Under the pieces are notes generated by a model, which saw only the letters and a list, made by a program, of their open reading frames with translations, was not told the origin of the DNA and made no database searches. A DNA stretch of 64,000 bases from Streptomyces sp. NBC_00523 (GTDB lineage Bacteria; Actinomycetota; Actinomycetes; Streptomycetales; Streptomycetaceae), in contig NZ_CP107836.1 in assembly GCF_036346615.1 (NCBI RefSeq), forward strand, positions 1,984,001 to 2,048,000. Reading direction: 5' to 3'. Made by a program: the position numbers and the translations under genes. Of this stretch, positions 41,259 through 50,009 are shown piece after piece. The first letter of the stretch is position 1. Each line of letters begins with the position of its first letter.

Positions 41259-42062
41259 TCAGGTCCGGTGGAGTTCGGCCAGCAGGTCGGCGGTTTCCCG
41301 GTCGGCCGGCAGGAACGCCTCCAGGCGCAGTTCGGCGACGGTGACGTCGATGGCGGTGCCGAAGTGGGTGAGGGTGGTGATGAGCGTCAGCTCCCTGCCG
41401 TCGGCCGGACCGGGTGCGCGCAGCCGCAGCGGTACGGCGAAGCCGAGGTGGTCCGGTGCGTCGCGCGGACGCGGTGGGGCGAGGCCGGTGAGTTCGTGGC
41501 CGAGGCGGGCGAGCCGGTCGTCCGGGTTGCGCGTACTCTCGGCGCGGACGCGGTCGATGATGTGCCACGCCCACTCGTCCAGGTTGGCGATGCGTGGCGC
41601 GAGGCCCTGCGGGTGCAGCAGGACCCGGGGCACGCTCACGGGGGGTTCGAGCAGGTGCGGGGCCACCCCGGCGGTGAGGGTGTGGAAGGCGGTGTTGGCG
41701 GCGGCGAGGTCGCCGTGCCGGTCCACGACGACCGCCGGATACGGCAGGTGGCCGCGCAGGATGCGTTCGAGGGCGGTGCGGATCGGTGCGAGCCGGGGGT
41801 CGTCCAGGCCGGTCTGCGGGTAGACCGGTGCGAATCCGGCCGCGAGGAGCAGGTCGTTGCGCTCGCGGATCGGCACCTCCAGGGATTCCGCCAGCCGGAT
41901 GATCATCGACCGGCCGGGGCTCGACCGCCCGCTCTCGATGAAGCTGACGTGCCGCTGCGTCGTTCCGGCGCGCGTGGCCAGTTCCAGCTGGCTGACGCGC
42001 CGCCGGGTGCGCCACTCACGTAACGCGGGGGCGAGACCGCCCCCGGCCGATTCGCCGATCAC
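41259..42062 (-). CDS. XRE family transcriptional regulator with MmyB-like ligand domain
   Basis: A 267-residue protein. The XRE helix-turn-helix is at residues 10-70 (LREWRTRRRVSQLELATRAG; TQRHVSFIESGRSSPGRSMI). The C-terminal half (AVVVDRHGDLAAANTAFHTL; VSVPRVLLHPQGLAPRIANL) is the MmyB-type PAS-like domain that in relatives binds fatty acids. This class often controls an adjacent short-chain dehydrogenase or oxidoreductase; the Gfo/Idh gene downstream fits. It starts at GTG 42062 after AAGGGGG and is divergent from the NTF2-like gene. Confidence 0.9.
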   Translation of the reverse strand: MIGESAGGGLAPALREWRTRRRVSQLELATRAGTTQRHVSFIESGRSSPGRSMIIRLAESLEVPIRERNDLLLAAGFAPVYPQTGLDDPRLAPIRTALERILRGHLPYPAVVVDRHGDLAAANTAFHTLTAGVAPHLLEPPVSVPRVLLHPQGLAPRIANLDEWAWHIIDRVRAESTRNPDDRLARLGHELTGLAPPRPRDAPDHLGFAVPLRLRAPGPADGRELTLITTLTHFGTAIDVTVAELRLEAFLPADRETADLLAELHRT

Positions 42063-42182
42063 CCCCCTTGTGTATCCCGATCGTCTGCTGATCCGCCATT
42101 CCCTGCGGGGAATTGCCGCGCGTCACCGGGCGCGGGAAGGTCGTTGCCGCACACCGGACCTTCGCACCCCAGGGGATCAGCC

Positions 42183-42605
42183 ATGGCCGACATCGACATC
42201 CACGAACTCACCGACCGTTACGTCGCCGTGTGGAACGAGCCCGACGCGGAGCGCCGCCGGGCCGCGGTCCGCGCGCTGTGGGCCGCCGACGCGATCCACG
42301 TACTGCGGCCTCCCCAGGAGGTCCGGGAGGTCGCCGAAGGGCTGGGCTTCGACCGTCTCCTGCTGGAGGCGCGCGGGTACGACGCGCTGGACTTCCGGGT
42401 GACGCGCGCCCACGAGGAGTTCGTCGCGCCGGGCACCTTCGTCTTCCGGTCGCGCGGCAACGCCGACCGTATCCGGGACGTCGTCAAGTTCAACTGGGAG
42501 ATGGCGCCCCGGGACGGGGGCGAGGCGGCCGGGGTCGGGCTGGAGGTCCTCGTGCTGGGCCCCGACGGCCGCATCGTGAGCGACTACCAGTTCATCGAGG
42601 GGTGA
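42183..42605 (+). CDS. NTF2-like/SnoaL-type small protein
   Basis: A 140-residue acidic protein with the cone-like NTF2 fold: helix VAVWNEPDAERRRAAVRALWAADAIH, then beta strands ending EVLVLGPDGRIVSDYQF. Members include isomerases, cyclases and binding proteins; the active-site residues are not diagnostic. It is divergent from the XRE gene, which is a plausible regulator. glnII follows on the same strand after a GlnR-type box, so it should not depend on this gene's promoter. Confidence 0.8.
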   Translation: MADIDIHELTDRYVAVWNEPDAERRRAAVRALWAADAIHVLRPPQEVREVAEGLGFDRLLLEARGYDALDFRVTRAHEEFVAPGTFVFRSRGNADRIRDVVKFNWEMAPRDGGEAAGVGLEVLVLGPDGRIVSDYQFIEG

Positions 42606-42638
42606 CCGCGACACGCCGGGGGCGCCGGGGAATCCCCG

Positions 42639-42676
42639 GTAACACGGGGTTCACACGAGGGCAACGGTCGGGAAAT
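42639..42676 (+). promoter_or_regulatory. GlnR-type box upstream of glnII
   Basis: Half-sites GTAAC (42639-42643), TTCAC (42650-42654), GCAAC (42661-42665) and GAAAT (42672-42676) are each 6 bp apart, the same 11-bp periodicity as at glnA. Two of the four deviate from consensus. It lies 55 bp before the glnII GTG. Confidence 0.8.
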
Positions 42677-42731
42677 CGCGGCTTGCGAAGCTGCGGCGCA
42701 TAGACCGCAGCACCCGCAAAGGATGGCTTCC

Positions 42732-43766
42732 GTGACGTTCAAGGCTGAGTACATCTGGATCGACGGCACCGAGCCGACCGCCAAGCTCCGCTCCAAGACG
42801 AAGATCATGTCCGGCAGCCCGTCGACCGACGTGGCCTCGCTGCCGATCTGGGGCTTCGACGGGTCGAGCACCAACCAGGCCGAGGGCCACGCCTCGGACC
42901 GGGTGCTGAAGCCGGTCTTCAGCTGCCCGGACCCGATCCGCGGCGGCGACGACATCCTGGTCCTGTGCGAGGTCTTCGACATCGACATGACCCCGCACGC
43001 GTCGAACACGCGGGCGCTGCTGCGCCCGGTCGCCGAGCAGTTCGCCGGGCAGGAGGCGATCTTCGGCATCGAGCAGGAGTACACCTTCTTCGACGGCCAC
43101 CGGCCGCTCGGCTTCCCCGAGGGCGGCTTCCCGGCCGCGCAGGGCGGCTACTACTGCGGCGTCGGCTCGGACGAGATCTTCGGCCGGGAGATCGTGGAGA
43201 AGCACCTCGACAACTGCCTGAAGGCGGGCCTGGGCATCTCCGGCATCAACGCCGAGGTCATGCCGGGCCAGTGGGAGTTCCAGGTGGGCCCGCTGTCCCC
43301 GCTGGAGGTCTCCGACCAGCTGTGGATCGCCCGCTGGCTGCTCTACCGCACCGCCGAGGACTTCAACGTCTCCGCGACCCTCGACCCGAAGCCGGTCAAG
43401 GGCGACTGGAACGGCGCGGGCGCGCACACCAACTTCTCCACGAAGGCGATGCGCGAGGGCTACGACGCGATCATCACGGCCTGCGAGTCGCTGGGCGAGG
43501 GCTCGAAGCCGATGGACCACGTCAAGAACTACGGCGCGGGCATCGACGACCGCCTGACCGGTCTGCACGAGACCGCCCCGTGGAACGAGTACAGCTACGG
43601 CGTCTCCGACCGCGGCGCCTCGGTGCGCATCCCGTGGCAGGTCGAGCAGGACCGCAAGGGCTACATCGAGGACCGCCGCCCGAACGCCAACGTCGACCCG
43701 TACGTGGTCACGCGGCTGATCGTGGACACCTGCTGTTCGGCCCTGGAGAAGGCCGGCCAGGTCTGA
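42732..43766 (+). CDS. glnII: glutamine synthetase type II
   Basis: A 344-residue eukaryote-type glutamine synthetase, heat-labile and not adenylylated in the family. TFKAEYIWIDGTEPTAKLRS at the N-terminus, FDGSSTNQAEG, GQWEFQVGP, NGAGAHTNFS and RGASVRIP are the expected blocks. GTG 42732 (MTFKAEY) is preferred to ATG 42723 because AAAGGATGG then gives proper spacing and because GlnII proteins start this way. A GlnR-type box lies 55 bp upstream, so it should be induced by nitrogen limitation. A perfect 16-bp hairpin ends it. Confidence 0.97.
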   Translation: MTFKAEYIWIDGTEPTAKLRSKTKIMSGSPSTDVASLPIWGFDGSSTNQAEGHASDRVLKPVFSCPDPIRGGDDILVLCEVFDIDMTPHASNTRALLRPVAEQFAGQEAIFGIEQEYTFFDGHRPLGFPEGGFPAAQGGYYCGVGSDEIFGREIVEKHLDNCLKAGLGISGINAEVMPGQWEFQVGPLSPLEVSDQLWIARWLLYRTAEDFNVSATLDPKPVKGDWNGAGAHTNFSTKAMREGYDAIITACESLGEGSKPMDHVKNYGAGIDDRLTGLHETAPWNEYSYGVSDRGASVRIPWQVEQDRKGYIEDRRPNANVDPYVVTRLIVDTCCSALEKAGQV

Positions 43767-43782
43767 TCCGCCCCCGCGCACG

Positions 43783-43819
43783 GAGAGGCGCCCACCGCAC
43801 GCCGCGGTGGGCGCCTCTC
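43783..43819 (+). terminator. perfect hairpin after glnII
   Basis: 16-bp perfect stem GAGAGGCGCCCACCGC (43783-43798), ACGCC loop, complement (43804-43819), followed by GTTGT. 16 nt past the glnII stop. Confidence 0.75.
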
Positions 43820-43849
43820 GTTGTCAGTGCCGTGTGCCAGGCTTTCCCC

Positions 43850-44761
43850 ATGCTCAGCGTCAAGGTCGAGACCGAGAACCGGCAGACCCACACCCGTGTT
43901 TCCGCCGAGAAGCTCCGGGACCTCGTGCACCGCATCGGCGGGCGCGGGGACAACTTCCTGGTCGTCCAGCGGATACCGGACATCCCCGGCACCTTCATCC
44001 AGGTGTGGCACGAGACGGGCGGGGGCTACGAGTTGGAGCACCGTACGGGCACGGCGACGAGCCATGTCCGTACGGTCATCGACCACCCGGACCAGGCCCT
44101 CGCGCTGATGACCCGCTGGGCGCGTGAGGAGCCCGGCTGGGACGCGGGCACCGCCTGGGAGAGCGCCGGGATACCGGAGCCGGAGCCCGTGCCGGAGCTC
44201 GCCGACGAGGTCCGGGCGCAGCTGGAGCCCCGGGTCCGGGAGCTGCTGCGCGGCGGTTACGGGACCGTCCAGACGCTCACCGAGGCGGCCGAGGACTACC
44301 TGGTGAAGGACGGAGTGCGGCCGGTCTCCCGGGCCCAGGCGCGGGAGTTGGTGGAACGGCTCTGGCTGGAGCGGGTCGAGGAGCAGCGGGGCTGGGTGGA
44401 TGTGACGGACGCGGACCGGCTGGAGCGGGCGTTCGCCCGGCTGGACTGGGGCGGCATCACGGCCCGGGAGAATTTCACCTGCTGCCGCTCGTGCGGGATG
44501 AGCGAGATCGCGGCGGCCGGGCGCGAGGACGCCCGGGGCTTCGTCTTCTTCCACGGCCAGGGTACGGAGAGCGCGGCGGCCGGGCACGGCCTCGCGCTGT
44601 ACTACGGCGGCTTCCGGGATTCCCCGGAGAGGACGGCCGCGGTGGGCCGCGAGGTGGCGGCCGCGCTGGGCGAGGCCGGGCTGACGGTGGAGTGGGACGG
44701 TTCCCCGGACCAGGCGATCGAGCTGACCGGCCTGGACTGGCGGAAGCGGCTGGTGGGGTAG
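43850..44761 (+). CDS. conserved hypothetical protein (DUF6891-like)
   Basis: A 303-residue acidic cytoplasmic protein without signal or membrane helices. The C-terminal half has FTCCRSCGMSEIAAA (CC-x2-C), a possible metal-binding Cys cluster, and GFVFFHGQGTESAAAGHGLALYYGG. I associate the latter with the DUF6891 group of Streptomyces hypotheticals, with limited certainty. The N-terminal half (IPGTFIQVWHETGGGYELEH) is beta-rich. The 83-nt gap after glnII contains a terminator, so it is probably expressed separately. Function unknown. Confidence 0.78.
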   Translation: MLSVKVETENRQTHTRVSAEKLRDLVHRIGGRGDNFLVVQRIPDIPGTFIQVWHETGGGYELEHRTGTATSHVRTVIDHPDQALALMTRWAREEPGWDAGTAWESAGIPEPEPVPELADEVRAQLEPRVRELLRGGYGTVQTLTEAAEDYLVKDGVRPVSRAQARELVERLWLERVEEQRGWVDVTDADRLERAFARLDWGGITARENFTCCRSCGMSEIAAAGREDARGFVFFHGQGTESAAAGHGLALYYGGFRDSPERTAAVGREVAAALGEAGLTVEWDGSPDQAIELTGLDWRKRLVG

Positions 44762-44870
44762 GGCGGTCGCGGCCCTCTTTGCCCCGGAGTGAGGAACGTA
44801 ACGCAAAGGGTCCGTATCGACGGGTGGGAGAGGTCTGCTCCCCGGCCGGGTTCTCTGCTTCAATGGGGGC

Positions 44871-44990
44871 ATGGCCAGCTTCCCGCACACCTCGACCGGT
44901 CGCAGCGACCTCGAGCCGTTCTGGCCCTCCCGTCAGCACCACGACTTCGACCGGGTGTGTTGCCGCGCGCTGAACGCGCCGGCCCTCTAA
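44871..44990 (+). CDS. 39-residue small ORF, candidate leader peptide
   Basis: A 39-codon ORF (ATG 44871 to TAA 44990) with TGGGGGC before it. It encodes a His/Cys-containing peptide (EPFWPSRQHHDFDRVCCRAL within) and ends in a TAA, rare in this DNA. It lies 82 nt before the winged-helix regulator gene. It could be a regulatory leader peptide, a genuine small protein or chance. I see no attenuator-type competing hairpins, so function is open. Confidence 0.5.
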   Translation: MASFPHTSTGRSDLEPFWPSRQHHDFDRVCCRALNAPAL

Positions 44991-45072
44991 CGCCCTCACC
45001 CGGCCTTCGGTCCGCGCGCACGCAGCAAGTCCGTCCACCGACGACTCCCTCGCGCGAAAGAGCTGACCCCTC

Positions 45073-45663
45073 ATGGCGAACACCCGTACCTTCTCCGCTG
45101 CCGCTGCGACCACCTCCGTCCCTCCCTCCTCCCCGGGCCGACACCGGCTGCGCGCCGTCGCCCCCGACGAGACCGTCCAGCAGGCCGACGTCTCGGCGCT
45201 CCTGACGCCGGGTGCGACCTGGCTGCCCGCGCCCCAGCACACCCTGCCCAGCCTGCCGGGCCGCCCGCCGATGGTCGGCTACCTGGTGCTCGTGCCCGCC
45301 GACCAGCAGCCGGCCTTCGCCGCGGCCGCCGCGCAGTACGCGGTGCCGGGGGCGCCGAAGGCGGAGGCCGATCCGGCCGCGACGGGCCCGGTGACCATCG
45401 ACTCCGTCCAGCGCTCCGCCTCCGTCAACGGGCGCCCGCTGGACCTCACCTACCTGGAATTCGAGCTGCTGGCCCATCTGGTGGCTCACCCCCACCGCGT
45501 CCACACCCGCGACCAGCTGGTGACCACGGTCTGGGGTTACGGGCATGTCGGCGACGGCCGCACCGTCGACGTCCATGTGGCCCGGCTGCGCCGCAAGCTG
45601 GGCGCCGAGCACCGCCGCTCGATCCAGACCGTGCGCCGGGTCGGGTACAAGTACACGCCCTGA
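45073..45663 (+). CDS. winged-helix transcriptional regulator, OmpR-type DNA-binding domain without receiver
   Basis: A 196-residue protein. The C-terminal ~100 residues are an OmpR/PhoB-type winged helix (DLTYLEFELLAHLVAHPHRV; VHVARLRRKLG; TVRRVGYKY). The N-terminal ~95 residues are Ala/Pro-rich with no phospho-acceptor Asp, so it is not a two-component response regulator; control must be by another route. It follows a 39-codon ORF and precedes a strong terminator. It is convergent with the MMPL gene. Target genes unknown. Confidence 0.88.
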   Translation: MANTRTFSAAAATTSVPPSSPGRHRLRAVAPDETVQQADVSALLTPGATWLPAPQHTLPSLPGRPPMVGYLVLVPADQQPAFAAAAAQYAVPGAPKAEADPAATGPVTIDSVQRSASVNGRPLDLTYLEFELLAHLVAHPHRVHTRDQLVTTVWGYGHVGDGRTVDVHVARLRRKLGAEHRRSIQTVRRVGYKYTP

Positions 45664-45677
45664 CACACGGGCAAAGG

Positions 45678-45722
45678 GGCGGGCCCCGGTTCCGGTAAGC
45701 GCTACCGGAGCCGGGGCCCGCC
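45678..45722. terminator. strong bidirectional hairpin
   Basis: 20-nt arms (45678-45697 and 45703-45722) with one wobble pair and a 5-nt loop, between convergent winged-helix and MMPL genes. Confidence 0.8.
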
Positions 45723-45736
45723 TTCGTACGCCCTGC

Positions 45737-47869
45737 TCAGCGCAGTCCCGACCCGGCCGGGGCCGGGGCGGCCGGGGCCTCCGCGGGCTCGCCGTGGTCC
45801 AGGCCCGGGAGCCGGCCGAGGCCGCGCGGGGTGCGCCAGTTGCGCTCGCCGAGCAGCGCCATCACGGAGGGCAGCAGCACCATCCGTACGAGCGTGGCGT
45901 CCAGCAGGACCGCGACCGCGAGGCCGACGCCCATCTGCTGCATGTCCTGCATGGACAGGGTCGCGAAGACCGAGAACACGGCCACCATGATCACGGCCGC
46001 GCCGGTCACCGCCCCGGCCGTGCGGCGGACGCCCTCGTCGATCGCGGCCCGGTTGCCGATCCCCCGGCCGTGCGCCTCGCGGATCCGGGAGACGACGAAG
46101 ACGTGGTAGTCCATCGAGAGCCCGAACAGGACGACGAGGACGAACAGCGGCATCCAGGACTCGACCGCACCGACGCTCTCCGAGCCGATCAGCCCGGCGC
46201 CCCAGCCGTGCTGGAAGACCGCGGTCATCACCCCGTACGCGGCGGCCACGGAGAGCAGATTGAGGATGATGGACGTCACCGCGATCACGTACGAGCGGAA
46301 GCAGAACAGCATCAGCAGGAACGTCACGGCGGTGATGAAGAGGAAGACGGGGGCGATCCCGCGCTTCAGCTGGTCGTTGAAGTCGACGGACCCGGCCACC
46401 TCGCCGGTGACGTAGGCGTGGGCGCCGCTGGAGTCGAAGGCGGCGGGCAGGCGGTCGTCGCGCAGGGCGGTGAGGTCCTTCTCGCCGCCGGGCAGCGGGA
46501 CCTCGAACTCGGCGATGTTCTGCGCCCGGTGGACGGTGACGTGGTCGAAGCCGGCGAGGGCCTTGCGGACGGCCGGGGCGGTGATGTCGTCGGCCTCCAC
46601 GACGACCTGGGCCGGGGCGGGGCCGCCGGGGAAGGTCTCGCTGATGTGGCGGTAGGCGACGGACAGCGTGGAGTCGGAGCCGAACTGCTTGTCCAGGCCC
46701 AGGGATTCGGTCTTCATGCCGACCGCGGGCGCGGCGAGCACCAGCAGGACGGCGACGGAGGCGGCGGCGAAGAACTTCGGGTGGTTCAGGACGGGGCGCA
46801 GCACCCGGCCCGCGATGCGGCCGCTCTCCGCCTTCCCCCGCTTTCCGCGCCGGTTCAGCAGCGGCACCCGGCCGGCGTCGATGCGGTCGCCGAGCCAGGA
46901 GAGCAGGGCGGGCAGCACGGTGACGGAGCCGAGCATGGCGATGCACACGACGGTGATGGTGGCGAGGGCGAAGCCCTTGAAGAGCATCAGGCCGGACAGG
47001 AACATCCCGGCCATGGCGACCATGACGGTGAGCCCGGAGACCAGCACGGCCCGGCCGCTGGTGGCGGCGGCGATGCGCAGGGCGGTCTCGGCGTCGCGTC
47101 CGGCCGCCCGCTCGTCGCGCTCGCGGCGCAGGTAGAACAGGCAGTAGTCGACGCCGACGGCGAAGCCCATCAGGAACATCACGGAGTACGTGGTCTGGAA
47201 CAGGTGCAGCTGGTGGCTGGCGAGCGAGAGCAGGCCGAAGGCGGCCATGCACGCGGTGAGCGCGAGCCCGACGGGCAGCAGGGCGGCGACGACGGCGCCG
47301 AAGGCGACCAGCAGAATGCCGAGGGCCAGCGGTACGGCGGTGAACTCGGCCTTCTTGAAGTCGTCCGCGAGCAGGTCGCCGAGCCACTTGCCGGCGCTGG
47401 CGTCCCCGAACTGGCTGACGGTGACGTCGGGGTGGCCCTTCTGGACCCCGGCGACGGCGTCCAGTACCGGCTGCACCCGGTCGGGCGCGGTGTCCGGGTC
47501 GCCCTTCATCTCGAAGGTGATCAGCGCGTCCTTGCGGTCCTTGGAGGCGACCGGGTCCGCGAGGCCGGTGACCTCGCCGGTGTCCCGGAGGGCGGCGGTC
47601 AGCTCGCGGGCGGCGGTGCGCCAGCCGTCGGGCCCGGCGGCGGAGACCATAACGAGTTCGCCGGCCGGGTGGCCGAGCCCCGCGTCGGAGAGGATCTGCT
47701 CGGCGCGGGCCGAGTCGCCCGCGCCGTTCTCGGCGTCGGTCATCTCGACCATGCCCGAGGCGCCGCCGATGCCCGCGGCGAGTACGACGAAGAGCAGCCA
47801 GCCGAGAATGGCCGTCTTGCGGTGGTGTGCGCTCCACACACCGATACGTGCCGCGAGGTTACGCCTCAT
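45737..47869 (-). CDS. MMPL/RND family transporter
   Basis: A 710-residue protein with two repeated halves. Each has a first helix, an extracytoplasmic loop of ~130 residues and five to six more helices (helix 1 at residues ~17-37; block at ~170-330; second block at ~510-680). VVLFGLSMDYHVFVVSRIRE is the conserved helix-4 Asp-Tyr stretch that carries proton-motive force. It is the size and layout of actinobacterial MMPL exporters of lipids or drugs. A sensor-kinase/response-regulator pair is divergent upstream (gap 239 nt), and probably controls it. Ends at a strong hairpin. Confidence 0.92.
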   Translation of the reverse strand: MRRNLAARIGVWSAHHRKTAILGWLLFVVLAAGIGGASGMVEMTDAENGAGDSARAEQILSDAGLGHPAGELVMVSAAGPDGWRTAARELTAALRDTGEVTGLADPVASKDRKDALITFEMKGDPDTAPDRVQPVLDAVAGVQKGHPDVTVSQFGDASAGKWLGDLLADDFKKAEFTAVPLALGILLVAFGAVVAALLPVGLALTACMAAFGLLSLASHQLHLFQTTYSVMFLMGFAVGVDYCLFYLRRERDERAAGRDAETALRIAAATSGRAVLVSGLTVMVAMAGMFLSGLMLFKGFALATITVVCIAMLGSVTVLPALLSWLGDRIDAGRVPLLNRRGKRGKAESGRIAGRVLRPVLNHPKFFAAASVAVLLVLAAPAVGMKTESLGLDKQFGSDSTLSVAYRHISETFPGGPAPAQVVVEADDITAPAVRKALAGFDHVTVHRAQNIAEFEVPLPGGEKDLTALRDDRLPAAFDSSGAHAYVTGEVAGSVDFNDQLKRGIAPVFLFITAVTFLLMLFCFRSYVIAVTSIILNLLSVAAAYGVMTAVFQHGWGAGLIGSESVGAVESWMPLFVLVVLFGLSMDYHVFVVSRIREAHGRGIGNRAAIDEGVRRTAGAVTGAAVIMVAVFSVFATLSMQDMQQMGVGLAVAVLLDATLVRMVLLPSVMALLGERNWRTPRGLGRLPGLDHGEPAEAPAAPAPAGSGLR

Positions 47870-48108
47870 GGCGGGTTCGCCCCCTGTTGGTGGAAGTCCG
47901 ACGATGCCCCTCGAATCTAGGAACGCCGGGCCGGGCGCCCCAGCCGGTGGAACACCCGGTCGCGCGGCACATAGGGCGAGGTGGCGGGGGTGGTGCTGGG
48001 TACACCCCCACCGGGTGGGAAACCGGCTGACGTGTGCGGGGTGCGCCGGGTCAGACTGTGTGCGACACGGGGCCGGCAGAGGGCCCGGCGAGGGAACGAG
48101 GGACCGGG

Positions 48109-49377
48109 ATGGACGCGAAGCGGGGACGGATCGGGGCGGCGCTGCTGGCCGCGTGGCGCGGGCTGGTGGTGTCGTTCGCCGCCCTCGCGGGGTCGTGCAC
48201 GCTGTTCGTACTGGCGCTGGTCTCCATCGTCATGATCCCGCTGGGCATCGGCCTGGTGACCACGCCGTACATCCTGGAGGCGGTCCGCAAGCACGCCAAC
48301 CAGCGGAGGCTGCTGGCGATCACCTGGTCGGACGTGCGCATCCCGGTTCCGTACCGGCCGTTCCCGAAGGATGTGCGGAGCGGGTTCACCGGGCAGGTGG
48401 AGCGGACCACGCTGATGCTGAAGGACCCGGCGACCTGGCGGGACATGCGGTGGCTGGTGGTCGACATGACGGCCGGCTACACGGTGGCGATCCTGGCGGC
48501 GGCGCTGATGGTCTACCCGGTGGAGGGGTTCGTGCTGGCGGCGGGCCTGTGGCGGGTCTTCACGGACGACCGGTACTGGTACGGGTTCGTCCCGGTCGAC
48601 AGCCAGGCGACGGGGCTGCTGGCCGCCGCGCTCGGCGTGGTGCTCTTCGCCTTCGGGGTGCTGGTGAGCGAGCGGCTGCTGCGGGCGCACTTCGTGCTGG
48701 CCCGGTCGGTGCTCGCCCCCACCCAGGAGCAGGAACTCGCCCTGCGCATCGACCGGTTGACCGAGTCCCGGCACGAGGCGGTGGACACGGCCGCCTCCGA
48801 GCTCCGGCGCATCGAGCGCGATCTGCACGACGGGGCGCAGGCCCGGCTGGTCGCGATGGGGATGAACCTCGGCACCGTGGAGGCGCTGATCGAGAAGGAC
48901 CCGGCGCAGGCGAAGCAGCTCCTGGCGATGGCCCGGGAGTCCTCGGCCGAGGCGCTGACGGAGCTGCGCGACCTGGTCCGGGGCATCCACCCGCCGGTGC
49001 TGGCCGAGCGGGGGCTCGGGGACGCGGTGAAGGCGCTGGCGCTGCGGCTGCCGGTCCCGTGCGACGTGGACGTGGAGCTGACGGGCCGGGCGGAGGCGCC
49101 GGTGGAGTCGGCGGCGTACTTCGCGGTCAGCGAGGCGCTGACGAACGCGGCGAAGCACTCGGGGGCCGACCGGATCTGGGTGGACCTGCGCCACAGCGAC
49201 GGGGCGCTCCGGTTCTCGGTCACGGACAACGGGAGGGGCGGCGCCTCGGTCGGGGCGGGCTCGGGGCTGAGCGGTATCGAACGCCGGCTCGGTACATTCG
49301 ACGGCATCATGGCCGTCAGCAGCCCCGCGGGCGGTCCCACCATGGTGACCATGGAGATCCCTTGCGAGTTGTCCTAG
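48109..49377 (+). CDS. sensor histidine kinase (HisKA_3 type)
   Basis: A 422-residue kinase. About four membrane helices (residues 15-220) form the sensor. The dimerisation domain has His240 in ERDLHDGAQARLVAMGM, the phospho-acceptor. The ATPase domain has the N-box SEALTNAAKH and the G-box DNGRGG. It should phosphorylate the LuxR-type regulator encoded immediately downstream; the two overlap by 16 nt. ATG 48109 follows GAGGGACC. The gene is divergent from the MMPL exporter gene, making that a likely target. Confidence 0.94.
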   Translation: MDAKRGRIGAALLAAWRGLVVSFAALAGSCTLFVLALVSIVMIPLGIGLVTTPYILEAVRKHANQRRLLAITWSDVRIPVPYRPFPKDVRSGFTGQVERTTLMLKDPATWRDMRWLVVDMTAGYTVAILAAALMVYPVEGFVLAAGLWRVFTDDRYWYGFVPVDSQATGLLAAALGVVLFAFGVLVSERLLRAHFVLARSVLAPTQEQELALRIDRLTESRHEAVDTAASELRRIERDLHDGAQARLVAMGMNLGTVEALIEKDPAQAKQLLAMARESSAEALTELRDLVRGIHPPVLAERGLGDAVKALALRLPVPCDVDVELTGRAEAPVESAAYFAVSEALTNAAKHSGADRIWVDLRHSDGALRFSVTDNGRGGASVGAGSGLSGIERRLGTFDGIMAVSSPAGGPTMVTMEIPCELS

Positions 49378-50009
49378 CCGAAGATCTCTTCCTGCTGCGC
49401 GACGGCCTGGTGCGGATGCTGGAGGCGTACGACTTCGAGATCGCGGCCGCCGTCGAGACCGGGCCGGAACTCACCAAGGCCCTCGCCGAGTTGGAGCCGG
49501 ACGTCGCCGTGGTCGACGTCCGGCTCCCGCCGTCCCACACGGACGAGGGGCTTCAGTGCGCGCTGGCGGCCCGGCGGGCGCGGCCCGGGCTGCCCGTCCT
49601 CGTACTCTCCCAGCACGTCGAGCAGTTGTACGCGCGCGAGCTGCTGGCGGACGGCAACGGCGGGATCGGGTATCTGCTCAAGGACCGGGTGTTCGACGCG
49701 GACCAGTTCATCGACGCGGTGCGCCGGGTCGCGGCGGGCGGCACGGCGATGGATCCGCAGGTCATCTCGCAGCTGCTGACGCGGCGTTCGCAGGACAAGC
49801 CGATGGGCGGGCTGACGCCGCGCGAGCGGGAGGTCATGGAGCTGATGGCCCAGGGTCGGTCGAACGCGGCGATCGCCTCGCAGATGGTGATCACGGAGCG
49901 GGCGGTGGCCAAGCACACCTCGAACATCTTCGGGAAGCTGAGCCTGCCGCCGTCCGACGACGACAACCGCCGCGTTCTGGCCGTCCTGGCGTATCTGGAC
50001 CGGGGTTAG
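49362..50009 (+). CDS. LuxR/NarL-type response regulator
   Basis: A 215-residue response regulator. The receiver has acidic RVVLAED at residues 2-8 and phospho-acceptor Asp52 in VAVVDVRLP; Lys in YLLKDRVFD completes the site. The C-terminal LuxR helix-turn-helix is LTPREREVMELMAQGRSNAAIA. The start is TTG 49362, 16 nt inside the kinase gene, with GGAG 5 nt upstream; no ATG or GTG fits. Its stop overlaps the convergent fucosidase stop (TTAG). Confidence 0.93.
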   Translation: MRVVLAEDLFLLRDGLVRMLEAYDFEIAAAVETGPELTKALAELEPDVAVVDVRLPPSHTDEGLQCALAARRARPGLPVLVLSQHVEQLYARELLADGNGGIGYLLKDRVFDADQFIDAVRRVAAGGTAMDPQVISQLLTRRSQDKPMGGLTPREREVMELMAQGRSNAAIASQMVITERAVAKHTSNIFGKLSLPPSDDDNRRVLAVLAYLDRG

